DNA of 39,729 nucleotides from Suillus spraguei. Its lineage: Eukaryota; Basidiomycota; Agaricomycetes; Boletales; Suillaceae. A program made the position numbers and the translations under genes. The DNA is taken from contig JABCPU010000544.1 of assembly GCA_016800925.1 (NCBI GenBank), forward strand, positions 1-39,729. Direction: 5' to 3'. Shown piece by piece: positions 1 to 9,765 of this stretch (position 1 is its first letter; every line of letters begins with the position of its first letter). The notes beneath the pieces were generated by a model, which did not search any database, was not told the origin of the DNA, and saw only the letters and a list, made by a program, of their open reading frames with translations.

Positions 1-116
1 AGTCTGAGGCTATGTCTGAAGCATACGGAAACACATTAGTAAGTACAGCAGGACATAAGGCTATGAACTCAGAGATGAAGCTTGTACGAAATGCTTATCA
101 AGATGGAGGCAGAGAT
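1..116 (+). repeat. Left part of a dispersed repeat split by the copia insertion
   Basis: These bases resemble positions ~9965-10075 in the same orientation. Shared words include aaggctatg, atgaactcagagatga, gtacgaaa and caaga-gg-cagag. The repeat continues after the copia element at 5421 (cactgagagc...), as 10,080 onward does without interruption. No coding potential is visible. The type of parent element is not clear. Confidence 0.7.
112..116. repeat. Target site duplication GAGAT, left copy
   Basis: GAGAT directly abuts the left LTR. The same five bases directly follow the right LTR at 5416-5420. A 5-bp duplication is usual for Ty1/copia integrases. Confidence 0.9.
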
Positions 117-467
117 TATACGAAGTAGCCGAACTAGCGGGGAGACGCGCTCAGTAAGTCACTTGGAACAATACTATATTCATGTTATGTACCTAGCGGG
201 GAGACGCGCTAGTGTACTAATCAGTATGTGTGAGATACGAGCAAGATAGAGTCTGCACACCTCAGTAAGTCACTTGGAACAATACTGAGGTGTGATACGA
301 AACGAGCAAGATTAAGTACCGGTAGATAACGAGACCGGGGAAACGACATGCGGAGAGTACTCGTATGGTCAAGAAGTAAAGGAAGATGCCAAGGACGATA
401 CTGCATGTGGTGTTGATGGTGATAACGTCAAGAAGGAAATTGAATGACTAAAGGTAAAAAGCCTACA
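117..467 (-). repeat. Copia 3' LTR (minus-strand element)
   Basis: Identical to 5065-5415 at an offset of 4948. Read on the minus strand it begins TGTAGGC and ends CGTATA, so its termini are TG...TA rather than the usual TG...CA. It contains an internal repeat of the phrase tcagtaagtcacttggaaca (about 151-170 and 263-282) and two copies of ctagcggggagacgcgct. Confidence 0.93.
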
Positions 468-479
468 CACCCCCTCACC
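468..479 (-). promoter_or_regulatory. Polypurine tract of the copia element
   Basis: The minus strand reads GGTGAGGGGGTG immediately before the 3' LTR, the expected place for the plus-strand DNA primer. The stop codon of the polyprotein (475-477) lies within it. Confidence 0.7.
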
Positions 480-3400
480 GAAACACCAACTGAAGGCCTG
501 CGACATGCTTTGCAAGTAGAGGGCGTGCGAGTGCTTTTGTTAGGATGTCAGCGATGTTCTTGTGAGACGGAAGCCAATACGGGAGGAAAACTCCTTTTTC
601 GATCCATTCGCGAATGAAATGGTAGCGAATGTCGATGTGCTTGGATCGTATATGGTTCTTGGCTTCCTTGGACAATGAAATCGCACCCGTGTTGTCCATG
701 TAGATGGCGATGGGGAAGAGTAGTGGGATGTGGAGCTCGGTGATGAACGACTTGAGCCAGAGGCCCTCCTGCAAGACATGAGTGACCGCCATATACTCAG
801 CTTCCGTGGAGGAGAGAGCGTGAGTGGTTTGCTTCTTGGATACGTGTGCGATTAATCCTCCTGCGAAGAACCAGGCATACCCAGATATGGAGAGTCTATC
901 CTCCGCGCAACTTGCCCAGTCTGCATCGCAAAATGCGTGCAATCCTTCGTCTGCTCTTTCCCCTCCGAAATGCGCACGAAGGTTGAGGGTTCCGCTTAGA
1001 TAACGCAGGAGGCGTTTAGCTGCTGCGTAGTAACGTGGGGCGGGTTGAGCGTTGTGCTGGGCCAAGGAGTTAACTGCAAACGCGATATCCGCTCTGGTGC
1101 ATACTGCAAGGTACAGGAGCTCGCCCACGATCTTGCGGTAGCGCGTAGGGAGATTAGGGATGTCGTCGTAGGTGTCTGAGTCACGGCCGAAAGGATGGTG
1201 GGCGTCTAGAGGAAGTTGAACGGGGTTGCAGTCGAGTAGATCGTACTCGTTCAGTAGGTAGCTAATATACTCCCCTTGATGCATCCAGAGTTGGCGTGTT
1301 GTGCGATTGCGTTCGAATTGTATTCCGAGGAAACGCTGAATGGCACCAAGGTCTTTGATGCCGAATCGTTGGGCTATGCGACCTTTGACGTGGAGGAGGA
1401 AGGATTTAGAGTTAGAGGTGCCCATGCCGTCGTCGACGTGCCATCCGACGACGCAATAGATTCGTTGGCCGGTGGTGTTCTTGTCGTATATGAAGACGGC
1501 GTAGTCGACAGCGCATCGCGTGAACCCGAGTTCTGTCATGACAGCGCGTACCTGTTCGTACCATTCCATGGCCGATTGCTTGAGGCCGTAAATGGTCCTC
1601 AGCATCTTCCAGACGAGCATCGCCCAGTCACCTTCTTCAAACCCTTTTGGCTGCCTCATGTAAATCTCTTCCTTCAATACGCCCCATAGAAACGCTCGTC
1701 GAGCGTCGAACGTGTCCAGCTCCCAGTTGTTGCGACATGCCAGTGCCGCGATGAATCTGACTGAAGCGGTCTTGATGACTGGAGCGAACGTTGCGCCGTA
1801 GTCGACTCCTGGAACCTGTGAAAACCCTTGCGCCACTAGACGCGCCTTCTGAACTGGCCCCCCCTTATTATCCTCCTTGAATTCTAATACCCATCTATTC
1901 CCTATAGCTTTGCGCCCTGCTGGAAGTGTCGTCAACTCGTAGACATTCATGTCTTTCATCGTTTGAAGTTCGGCCTTCATCGCGGCGAGCCAGCGAGCAT
2001 GATCTGGCCGTTTCATGGCTTCCTCGTAAGTGGCTGGGGGAATGCTTAGATCGTAGTCAGGATTATGTGGGTTCCGTTTCTGATTGCTTCTGATTGCGAC
2101 GTGGGCCTGTTCTTCAATGACCACGTTAGCCATGAGCTCGGTGACGTCCAAGTTGGGTTCAACGTCCTCGATGGGTCCTTCTGCAACTTCTGTAACGTCG
2201 GGCACCCCCTCGCGTGAGCCATCCGGCACCCCCTCACCCAAGGTACGACCCGCCCGTGCCTCACGCAGTGACAACAGACGGGCTTTGGAGGCGGCAAGTT
2301 CCTCAGAGTACAGTTGACCCGCCTTGGTGGGTATCTTAGACCGTGTGGAACGTCGTTGCGCAGGGGGAGGTTGAATGGTTGGTGCCGTGGGGAGAGACGC
2401 GGTAGTTTGGATGGGGATGATTGCAGATGGTAACAGGGAGGCTTGGGGAAGTTCATCGTCGTCGCTGTCGGAACCTGCGTTAGCATGCGAGACGGACGAG
2501 AAATTCTCGTCAAAAAGGACGTCGCGTGCGTTAAAGAAAGTGCCAGTGTCCTTGTCACGAAGACGATAGGCTTTGGTGCCGTCAGGGTAGCCCATGAAGT
2601 AGGCACTGCGAGAATGGGGACCTAACTTCACCTGCAGTTCGGTTGGGACACGTGCAAAGCAACGAGCGCCCCAGACACGAAGGTGAGAAAGATCAGGCTT
2701 GCGTCCGTTAAGGATTTCGTAAGGCGTGACACCTGGAGGCAAGGTGGAGGATTCTGTTCTGTTCCAGAGATAACAGATGGTGAGCGCCGCTTCACCCCAT
2801 AGAGTTGGTGGGAGATTGGCGGTTTCTAGTAGGGCGAACATCCGTCCCTCAATAGTGCGAAGTGCCCGCTCTGCCTTTCCGTTTTGCTGATGAGCGTATG
2901 GAGCAGAGAGCTGACGCTCGATCCCTGCAGAGGCGAGAGCCTGAGTGAACGCTGCATTGAGGAATTCACCCCCATTGTCAGAGCGAAAGACTTTTACTGT
3001 GCGACCTGACTTGTTTTCCCAGCGTCTCTTCGTCATCTCCCAGGCTTCCAGTGCCTGATCCTTCGTTGCGAGCAGCTGAAGACCAAGTAGGTTGCTGTGG
3101 TCGTCGACGAAAATGATGAAGTATAGCTTGCCGTGTGGGGTGCTGACAGGAAAAGGACCGCAAAGGTCTGAGTGGATGAGGTCAAGGAGGTGGGCTGCGC
3201 GAGGCGTGCTGGATGGAGGATAAGGCTTGCGTGGGTGTTTTGCCATAATACAAGGTTCACACGTGCGAAGCGGGTGTGTTGTATCGACTTTGGTGCCTGT
3301 TGCGAAATGGGGAAGTCGTTTAACTGCATTCCCGCCCGGATGACCTAACCTTGCGTGCCAGAGATCCCAAGATAAGGGTACCTTAGCGAATGCCGTCATT

Positions 3401-4929
3401 TCGAGATGGGGTGAAGGCTCCTGCGGTGGAATGAACCGAAGATCGAGGAAGACGAGGTTTCCTTGTAAAGGAACATCGCCAAGCACGGTGTGGCGAAAGA
3501 TGAGCTGGCAGCGAGGTGGGGAGGGTTTAAAGTTGCACTCCCAGCCTTTACTCAGCATCCGGCCTACTGACATCAGATTGATTAGTGCGCCCGGTGCATG
3601 CAGGCAGTCTTTCAACCGGATACGCTGGGTGCGACCTCCAACAATAAGGTCGGCCACACAATCGCCTCTGCCCGATGTCGGCAATGTGCCGTGGTTAGCC
3701 GTTTTAACGGTGACATTCGTGTTGGCATTGAAGGTCCAGAAATGCTCCCTGCGTGTGATGAGGGTGGAGGTCGTTCCTGAGTCGAGAATCGTGGACAGCG
3801 TTTGATTCGCTATGCAAGCCAGATCGTCGTTTGAAGGAATGCAGTTAGGGTCAAGGTCCTCGATGAGAGCACAAGACCAATCACGGCTGTGTGTGGGTGC
3901 AAGCGAAAGAGCCGACGTCTCGGGTGGAACTGAGGGAGGCGCAGAGGTGTTGGCATTGGCGACCGGCTTGGTTTCCGTTGCAACTGCGGACGTGTCCTTC
4001 CTTCTACCTCCTCGATCACCTCGTGGTTGCCCCCATGGAGCTTTGCCCTCCATACCTCCTCCCGGTTGCATGCAGTGCTCTCGATCGTGCGTGAGGGATC
4101 GAGGGAGCCCGTTGCAGGCAGGATTGTCACAACTCACCCCCTTGGGGTTGTGCTTGTGAATCCGTATCCCATTCGCGGGGTTCACCTTTCGTTCTGTCGA
4201 CTGGGAGGCGACGGCGTTTGCGTATTCTGATCCAGGCCGAGCAAGTTTTTGCTGACCGCGTTGTCGGTTGGCCTCTTCTGAGAATGCCGCTGCAACATCT
4301 TCGAATGCGACTGGAGGAGGAACTGTGGTTGTAGACGTAGTGGAAGTGGACGTGGGGAGTTTGTAGAGCCCGAGCGTGAGGCTGCGGAATACGACCCATT
4401 GTGGGGTTTCTGGTAGTCCGTGTAGTAGCATCCAAACTGCTTCGGAGTCAGTGAATGCAATTCCCATCTCAGCAAATCTGCGTCGACCATTCTCAAAGAC
4501 ACTGATGTAACGCGAGGCGTCTTCAGCATCCTTAAGTCGTTCAGAGAACAATTGATCGCGAAGTTCGAATTGAGATGTTACGTCGAGTCGACCAAAGCGT
4601 TTGGAGAGAGCGTCCCACTGCTGACGAGCCGTTAGCTTTTCGCCAAGCATGTTCTGAACGATGATGGAGAGGCGTCTGCCGATGATAGCCTTGGCTTGGG
4701 CGTCCTCTTTTATCCAATTTTTCATGGCGGTGAGTTCTGCATCAGTGGGTTGTGCAGGTGTGGCTGCTGTGGGCATGGTGCTGGCGAATTCGGCAACGTC
4801 TTTGGGGTCAGTGCCGTTGCTACAATGGTTCCAGAGGCCTTCTCCAGCTAGAGCTAGTTCGACAGCCCTACGCCAGCTGGGGTAGATGTCGGCGCCCGTC
4901 AATTCGACGATATGATCGTATTTACCCAT
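475..4929 (-). CDS. Copia Gag-Pol polyprotein
   Basis: A single 1484-residue frame starting at MGKYDHIVEL, with all copia domains in order. The Gag_2-like region covers about 1-240. A zinc-finger-like cluster sits at 267-286 (CDNPAC...HDREHC), with spacing unlike a standard CCHC knuckle. The aspartic protease centre is ILDSG at ~381-385 (DSG rather than DTG). The pre-integrase zinc site is WHARLGH...CEPC (524-560). The integrase core has D588 (HSDLCGP), D651 (RSDNGGE) and E687 (NGKAER). RT spans ~965-1220; its catalytic box is HVDD at 1164-1167 instead of YVDD, and FLNG is FLWG. RNase H covers ~1330-1470 (FCDADWA, SSTEAEYMA, MDNTGA). No frameshift or stop is seen, consistent with a young copy. 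It would make the virus-like particle and the enzymes for copying and integration. Confidence 0.95.
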   Translation of the reverse strand: MGKYDHIVELTGADIYPSWRRAVELALAGEGLWNHCSNGTDPKDVAEFASTMPTAATPAQPTDAELTAMKNWIKEDAQAKAIIGRRLSIIVQNMLGEKLTARQQWDALSKRFGRLDVTSQFELRDQLFSERLKDAEDASRYISVFENGRRRFAEMGIAFTDSEAVWMLLHGLPETPQWVVFRSLTLGLYKLPTSTSTTSTTTVPPPVAFEDVAAAFSEEANRQRGQQKLARPGSEYANAVASQSTERKVNPANGIRIHKHNPKGVSCDNPACNGLPRSLTHDREHCMQPGGGMEGKAPWGQPRGDRGGRRKDTSAVATETKPVANANTSAPPSVPPETSALSLAPTHSRDWSCALIEDLDPNCIPSNDDLACIANQTLSTILDSGTTSTLITRREHFWTFNANTNVTVKTANHGTLPTSGRGDCVADLIVGGRTQRIRLKDCLHAPGALINLMSVGRMLSKGWECNFKPSPPRCQLIFRHTVLGDVPLQGNLVFLDLRFIPPQEPSPHLEMTAFAKVPLSWDLWHARLGHPGGNAVKRLPHFATGTKVDTTHPLRTCEPCIMAKHPRKPYPPSSTPRAAHLLDLIHSDLCGPFPVSTPHGKLYFIIFVDDHSNLLGLQLLATKDQALEAWEMTKRRWENKSGRTVKVFRSDNGGEFLNAAFTQALASAGIERQLSAPYAHQQNGKAERALRTIEGRMFALLETANLPPTLWGEAALTICYLWNRTESSTLPPGVTPYEILNGRKPDLSHLRVWGARCFARVPTELQVKLGPHSRSAYFMGYPDGTKAYRLRDKDTGTFFNARDVLFDENFSSVSHANAGSDSDDDELPQASLLPSAIIPIQTTASLPTAPTIQPPPAQRRSTRSKIPTKAGQLYSEELAASKARLLSLREARAGRTLGEGVPDGSREGVPDVTEVAEGPIEDVEPNLDVTELMANVVIEEQAHVAIRSNQKRNPHNPDYDLSIPPATYEEAMKRPDHARWLAAMKAELQTMKDMNVYELTTLPAGRKAIGNRWVLEFKEDNKGGPVQKARLVAQGFSQVPGVDYGATFAPVIKTASVRFIAALACRNNWELDTFDARRAFLWGVLKEEIYMRQPKGFEEGDWAMLVWKMLRTIYGLKQSAMEWYEQVRAVMTELGFTRCAVDYAVFIYDKNTTGQRIYCVVGWHVDDGMGTSNSKSFLLHVKGRIAQRFGIKDLGAIQRFLGIQFERNRTTRQLWMHQGEYISYLLNEYDLLDCNPVQLPLDAHHPFGRDSDTYDDIPNLPTRYRKIVGELLYLAVCTRADIAFAVNSLAQHNAQPAPRYYAAAKRLLRYLSGTLNLRAHFGGERADEGLHAFCDADWASCAEDRLSISGYAWFFAGGLIAHVSKKQTTHALSSTEAEYMAVTHVLQEGLWLKSFITELHIPLLFPIAIYMDNTGAISLSKEAKNHIRSKHIDIRYHFIREWIEKGVFLPYWLPSHKNIADILTKALARPLLAKHVAGLQLVFR

Positions 4930-5050
4930 ACTGGAGGATAAACGAGTCGATTTGGTCGTGAGGGTTCGTGGTGGTTCAACCGTTAGATGAACCTGAGTGA
5001 AGTTCCGCGAGTTTGTTCGTCTTCGTGTGGGTCTGAGCTCTAGACGAGCT

Positions 5051-5064
5051 CAGGGCTCATAACC
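5051..5064 (-). promoter_or_regulatory. Primer binding site matching the initiator-tRNA anticodon arm
   Basis: Directly next to the 5' LTR the minus strand reads GGTTATGAGCCCTG, and the plus strand reads CAGGGCTCATAACC. The latter matches the anticodon stem-loop of eukaryotic initiator tRNA-Met (CAT anticodon), not a tRNA 3' end. This fits the half-tRNA priming known for Drosophila copia and relatives. The match is seen in sequence; the priming mode is inferred from the family. Confidence 0.8.
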
Positions 5065-5415
5065 TATACGAAGTAGCCGAACTAGCGGGGAGACGCGCTC
5101 AGTAAGTCACTTGGAACAATACTATATTCATGTTATGTACCTAGCGGGGAGACGCGCTAGTGTACTAATCAGTATGTGTGAGATACGAGCAAGATAGAGT
5201 CTGCACACCTCAGTAAGTCACTTGGAACAATACTGAGGTGTGATACGAAACGAGCAAGATTAAGTACCGGTAGATAACGAGACCGGGGAAACGACATGCG
5301 GAGAGTACTCGTATGGTCAAGAAGTAAAGGAAGATGCCAAGGACGATACTGCATGTGGTGTTGATGGTGATAACGTCAAGAAGGAAATTGAATGACTAAA
5401 GGTAAAAAGCCTACA
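5065..5415 (-). repeat. Copia 5' LTR (minus-strand element)
   Basis: Identical to 117-467. Because the element is on the minus strand, this is the upstream LTR that would carry the promoter. It is followed on the right by the second GAGAT. Confidence 0.93.
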
Positions 5416-5420
5416 GAGAT
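5416..5420. repeat. Target site duplication GAGAT, right copy
   Basis: Same five bases as 112-116, directly abutting the right LTR. Confidence 0.9.
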
Positions 5421-6015
5421 CACTGAGAGCCGGAAGCACAGAGATACCCAAAAGCCGGAGACATAGGTATATTCTAAAAGGGGTAATGCACAGGTGCGTG
5501 GGAATAGTTTGGATATGAACTCAGATCAGATATGGACATGGATTGGATATGGACACGGCACATATTACAGTGAACTATCTCCATATTATACGAGTGAACG
5601 GATGTGCATAATATCCTGTATGATACGGGCCAGTGGACCATGGACCCATGGTAGAAATATCCTCATTCATGACGGATGGGCCAGGAGGAATATTATTCCT
5701 GATGACGGCGGGTGGGCCCATGCAAGGAATATGTAGAGTAGATGAGTGGGCCGATGTACATGAATATTTGGTAGATGGATGGGCCGAGGTAGTTGGGTAT
5801 CATGTAGATGGGTGTACCAAGGTAGATGTGTATCAGATAGACAGGTATGTGAAGGGTACTTGTTATCACATACATGGGTGGGCCAAGGGTGTTGTACAGT
5901 ATATTATATTAGATGGGTGGGCTGAGGGTGGTATAAAATATAGATGGGTGGGCCCATGTGTATGATAATTGTAGACATGATGGAGCTGAGGTAGTTGCAT
6001 ATCATCCGACTGGAC
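5421..6015. repeat. Dispersed repeat body with imperfect GTGGGCC-rich tandem units
   Basis: Continues the repeat interrupted by copia. Positions 5490-5560 occur inverted at about 27,085-27,155, and 5880-6015 occur inverted at about 26,757-26,895. Between ~5636 and 5960 it carries irregular units of roughly 50-60 bp built around gatgggtgggcc and tatcatgtagatgg. Short open frames here have no recognisable domain and I treat this as non-coding. Confidence 0.7.
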
Positions 6016-6544
6016 CTTCAGACCTCTGCAGCTAGCTTGCTAACCCTATGTATATCCTAGCCCACCCTGAGCACAGTCTCACCCACCACTATGTCTGGAC
6101 TTTCCCTCCTCTGATATCTGAGACTTCCGATCCTCATCCATGTCCTAAATACTTCCCCTTGGATCCATGGAGCTTCACTTCTCTGGTCCTCCACTCCTCC
6201 ACTCCTCCACTCCTCCACTCCTCCACTCCTCCCCCTCCAGACCTCCTATCTCCAGACCTCTGGTCCTGTCCTACCCCACCCTTGATATCCTGTGGATCAT
6301 CTTTCCCCCTGGAGCTTCCCTCCTATCTTGCCCTGGACTTCGTCTGGCACTCCATCCTCCATTCCATTCTACTTGGGACTCAACCCAGTAGTCTTACCTG
6401 TATTTCCTGTCCTCCAGAAATAGTTCCTGCGTGGTTCCCATGATCCTCCAGTAGTCCGTCGGTGCTCTATTGAGCAGTCTAGCCCTAGAGTTCCTCCAGA
6501 GTTCCCCTCTGGACTTCACTGGAACTCCCCCTCAGACTTCATGC
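6016..6544. repeat. Dispersed repeat, copy A, pyrimidine-rich body
   Basis: The reverse complement matches about 9375-9765 and, in part, 10,180-10,345. Shared words include ggtaagactactggg, tcccaagtagaatgg, gaagtccagggca, gctccagggggaaa and tctggagataggaggt. No gene is supported. Confidence 0.75.
6192..6233. repeat. 9-bp microsatellite (CACTCCTCC)n
   Basis: Nearly five perfect units of cactcctcc. The inverted copy near 9700-9735 has a degenerate form (gaggagtgg units). Confidence 0.85.
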
Positions 6545-6688
6545 AAAATTAGGGGCACATACTTGTATAAGGGGCGCAGCGCACGAGCTGAGGCCAAGCC
6601 CCCATGATTTAGTTATGACACTCTAGTACGACCCCATGCAAAGCTGGAACATCTGAGTAGCCTCCAGTTTTGCATGGCCGTAACAGAT
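6545..6688. repeat. Repeat terminus T, copy A (ends ...CCGTAACA)
   Basis: Contains gagctgaggccaagcccc and ctctagtacgaccccatgca, and ends in ttttgcatggccgtaaca. The same block is found at about 27,155-27,291 in the same orientation and at 9254-9385 inverted. Its outer end read inward is TGTTACGGCCATGC. This looks like an LTR or terminal-repeat end of the TGTTA type; the inner partner was not identified. Confidence 0.7.
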
Positions 6689-6928
6689 TCAAGACGAAAA
6701 AGATATCTACCAAAAATGTGAATGTGTGAATCAAATCTTTTGATTGCCTGACATTTGTCTGAGTCCTGAGTGCTGAATCCCAAGTGCCAAACCCCAAAAT
6801 TGTGGACTACTGGGGTTCAGCACTCAGCATTTGGCACTTGGGACTCAGAAAAATGTGAGGCAATAAAAAGCTGAAACTCAAAACTCAAAAGTTGAAACTT
6901 GCAAAAATGTATATCATGTAAAATGCCT
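6689..6928. repeat. Edge of the 165-bp satellite with an imperfect hairpin
   Basis: Degenerate satellite-related sequence. The imperfect inverted repeat at about 6780-6842 (ccaagtgccaaacccc against ggggttcagc...ggcacttgg) surrounds attgtggactac. A related segment is at about 11,435-11,490. Confidence 0.6.
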
Positions 6929-8700
6929 ATTTCCTTACACAGTTCACTGAGTGTCAAGTACCAAGACCCAAAACCCGAATCCTGAATCCTTGGCAATGTA
7001 ACAAGTGCTGAGTGCCAGAACCCGAACCCTGAACCTCAAAACTTAAAACTTGCAACTTGCAACTCACAAAAATGTGTATCATGTAAAATATCTATTTCCT
7101 TACACAGTTCATCGAGTGTCAAGTACCACGACCCGGGACCTGAATCCCGAATTCCTGGCAATGTAACAAGTGCCAAGTGCCAAGTGCCAGCACCTGAACC
7201 CCGAAACCTCAAACTTCAAAATTGAAACTTGCAAAGATCTGTATCATTGAAATTTTCTATTTCCTTGCACAGTTCACTGAGTGTCAAGTACCAAGACCCA
7301 GGACCCGAATCCCAAATTCCTGGCAATGTAACAAGTACTGATTGCCGAGTGCCGGAACCCGAACCCCAAACCTCGAACTTGAAACTCACAAAAATGTTTA
7401 TCATGTAAAATTTCGATATTCTTGCACAGTTCACTGAGTGTCAAGTACCAAGACCCAGGACCCGAATCCCGAATTCCTGGCAATATAACAAGTGCCAAGT
7501 GCCAGAACCCGACCCCCAAACTCTGAAACTTCAAACTTCAAACTTGAACCTTCCAACAATCTGTATCATGTAAAATTTCTATTTCCTTGCACAGTTCACC
7601 AAGTGTCAAGTACTAAGACCTGGGACCCAAAACCCACGAATTTCTGGCAATGTAATAAGTGCTGAGTGCTGGCACCCAAGCCCCGAAACTTCAAACTTCA
7701 AACTTCAAAATTGAAACTTGCAAAAATCTGTATCATTTAAATTTTCTATGTCCTTGCACAGTTCAACGAGTGTCAAGTACTAAGACCCGGACCTGAATCC
7801 AAATCTGGAAGTGTAACAAGTGCCGAGTGCCGGAACCTGACCCCGAGCCCCAAACTTCAAACTTCAAACTTCAAACTCAAATTGAAACTTGCAAAAATCT
7901 GTATCATGTAAAATTCTATTTCCTTGCACAGTTCACTGAGTGTCCAGTACCAAGACCTGAGACCTGAATCCCAATTCCTGGCAGTGTAACAAGTGCCAAG
8001 TGCCGGAACACGACCCAAACTCCGAAACTTACAACTTGAAACTTGAAACTCACAAAATCTGTATCATGTAAATTTCTATTTCCTTACACAGTTCACTGAG
8101 TGTCAAGTACCAAGACCCAGGACCCGAATCCTGAATTCCTGGCAATGTAACAAGTGCCGAGTGCCAGAACCTGACCCTGAACCCCGAAGCATCAAACTTC
8201 AAACTTCAAAATTGAAACTTGCAAAAATCTGTATCATGTAAAATTTCTATTTCCTTACACAGTTCACCAAGCGTCAAGTACCAAGACCCGAGACCCAATT
8301 CCCCAATTCCTGGCAATGTAACAAGTGCTGAGTGCCAGAACGCGACCCCGAACTCCGAAACTTACAACTTGAAACTTGAAACTCGCAAAGATGTGTAACA
8401 TGTAAAATTTCTATTTCCTTATACAGTTAACCAAGTGTCAAGTACCAAGACCCGGGACCCGAATCCTGAATTCCTGGCAATGTAACAAGTGCTGAGTGCT
8501 GGACCTCAAACCCCAAAACTTGAAACTTGAAACTCGCACAAATCTGTATCATGTAAATTTTCTATTTCCTTATACAGTTCACCAAGTGTCAAGTACCAAA
8601 ACCCGGGACCCAAATCCCGAATTCCTGGCAATGTAACAAGTGCCTTGTGCCGGAACCCAAACCCTAAACCCTGAACCCCAAAATTTGAAACTTGAAACTG
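6905..8700 (+). repeat. ~165-bp satellite array, 11 units
   Basis: The landmark ttcctt(a/g)(c/t)acagtt recurs at about 6930, 7095, 7261, 7418, 7583, 7750, 7919, 8089, 8250, 8414 and 8565, a spacing of 151-170 bp. Each unit contains ctgtatcatgtaaaatttct, gtgtcaagtaccaagaccc, ttcctggcaatgtaacaag, a run of gtgccgagtgcc/gaaccccgaa words and a short aaacttc heptamer run of variable length. Units are diverged and not homogenised. No coding frame spans the array. Confidence 0.9.
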
Positions 8701-8796
8701 TATGCCAGGGTTTTGGGTCTTGGGTCTCAGTACTTGACACTTTATGAGTTTCAAGTTTTGGGTTTCGAGTTTTGGCACTCAGAACTCTGGACTCGG
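8701..8796 (-). repeat. Satellite fragment in reversed orientation
   Basis: At about 8700 the orientation flips: tatgccagggttttgggtcttgggtctcagtacttgacact is the reverse of the plus-oriented unit. The flip lies in the same tatgccagggtttt word that centres the palindrome at 10,504. Confidence 0.7.
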
Positions 8797-9226
8797 CACT
8801 CAGTGATTCAATAATTTGCTTCTGGCAGAGGTAACATTCATTGAAAAAAATTGTATATACATCTATCACTATGCAATTATGTCCACCTCCTCACAAGACC
8901 CTTTAACCTTCACCTCAACATCCAGTTCAATCTTGACCATCTTATCATGGATGCCCTCCTGTTGCTCCTCAATCATTTTTAAAGTTTTTGAATGTCTTAT
9001 CATTGCATAAATGGCCAGCCCTGCTCAGACATCAACAGTAGTACACTCCCACATGTGTCATATGCAAAGGATCAGTTGTATATAGGCCACAAATCTGATA
9101 TGTCATGTACAGGGGATATTTCTACTGATAAGAAGCCTTGGCATAATTGCATAGTAATTGATGTATATACAAAATTTTTCAATGAATGTTACCTCTGCCA
9201 GAAGCAAATTATTGAATCACTGAGTG
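8797..9226. repeat. Fold-back (MITE-like) element with 85-bp inverted arms
   Basis: Arm 8797-8881 (cactcagtgattcaataa...) is the near-exact reverse complement of 9142-9226. The 260-bp interior is unlike the flanking satellite. On the minus strand the left part of the interior has an open stretch beginning AMIRHSKTLKMIEEQQEG, which looks like a remnant of coding sequence but matches no family I recognise. The arms end in satellite-like sequence, so the element boundaries may extend a little further. Confidence 0.75.
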
Positions 9227-9239
9227 CTGAGTGCTGAAA

Positions 9240-9765
9240 CTCAAAACTGTTATAGCCATGCAAAACCAGAGGCTATTCAGAAGTTCAAGCTTTGTATGGG
9301 GTCGTACTGGAGGGTCATACTAATTCATGGGCGCTTGGCCTCAGCTTGTGCACTGTGCCCCTTACCTGAGTACATGCCCCTAATTTCATATGAAGTCCAA
9401 AGAGGAGTTCTGGTGAAGTCCGAGGGAGAACCTTGGAGGAACTCTTGGGCTGGATTGCTCCATAGAGCACCAATAAACTTCTGGAGAAGTGTAGAAAACT
9501 ATGCTGGAGGTAGGCGGAGATAGAGGTAAGACTACTGGGACAAGTCCCAAGTAGAATGGGTGAAGGGAAGACCACTGGATGAAGTCCAGGGCAGGATTGG
9601 AGCAAGGCTCCAGGGGGAAATATGATCCACAGGAGGTCAAGGATAGGATAGGACAGGACAAGATGTCTGGAGATAGGAGGTCCAGAGGATGAGGAGTGGA
9701 GGAACAGAGAAATGGAGGAGTGGAGGAGTGGAGAAACAGAGGAGCAGAGCTCTGTGAATTTGGGG
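9240..9765. repeat. Dispersed repeat, copy B, inverted relative to copy A
   Basis: Begins with ctgttatagccatgcaaaacc, the inverted form of the terminus at 6670-6690. It then matches the reverse complement of 6160-6545 with small gaps. Short open frames (for example 9224-9523 and 9712-9900) follow repeat sequence and have no domain. Confidence 0.8.

Larger units (their letters stand above)
117..5415 (-). mobile_element. Complete Ty1/copia LTR retrotransposon
   Basis: A 5299-bp element on the minus strand. It has two 351-bp LTRs (117-467 and 5065-5415) that I compared base by base and found identical, a 5-bp GAGAT target duplication, a primer binding site at 5051-5064, a purine-rich tract at 468-479 and one open Gag-Pol frame. 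Identical LTRs and an undisrupted 1484-codon ORF indicate a very recent insertion, probably into an older dispersed repeat. All parts needed for autonomous movement appear present, although activity cannot be judged from sequence. Confidence 0.95.

Noticed and set aside
221..406. 61-codon frame repeated in both copia LTRs
   Set aside because: It exists twice only because the LTRs are identical. It has no domain and LTRs normally do not code.
1276..1689. Plus-strand frames inside the copia polyprotein region (for example 1276-1689, 3431-3805, 3812-4159)
   Set aside because: They are antisense to a complete copia Gag-Pol with clear domains and have no recognisable products.
6048..6443. 131-codon proline/serine/leucine-rich frame
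   Set aside because: It lies in a dispersed repeat with a 9-bp microsatellite, and the inverted copy at 9.4-9.7 kb does not preserve the frame.
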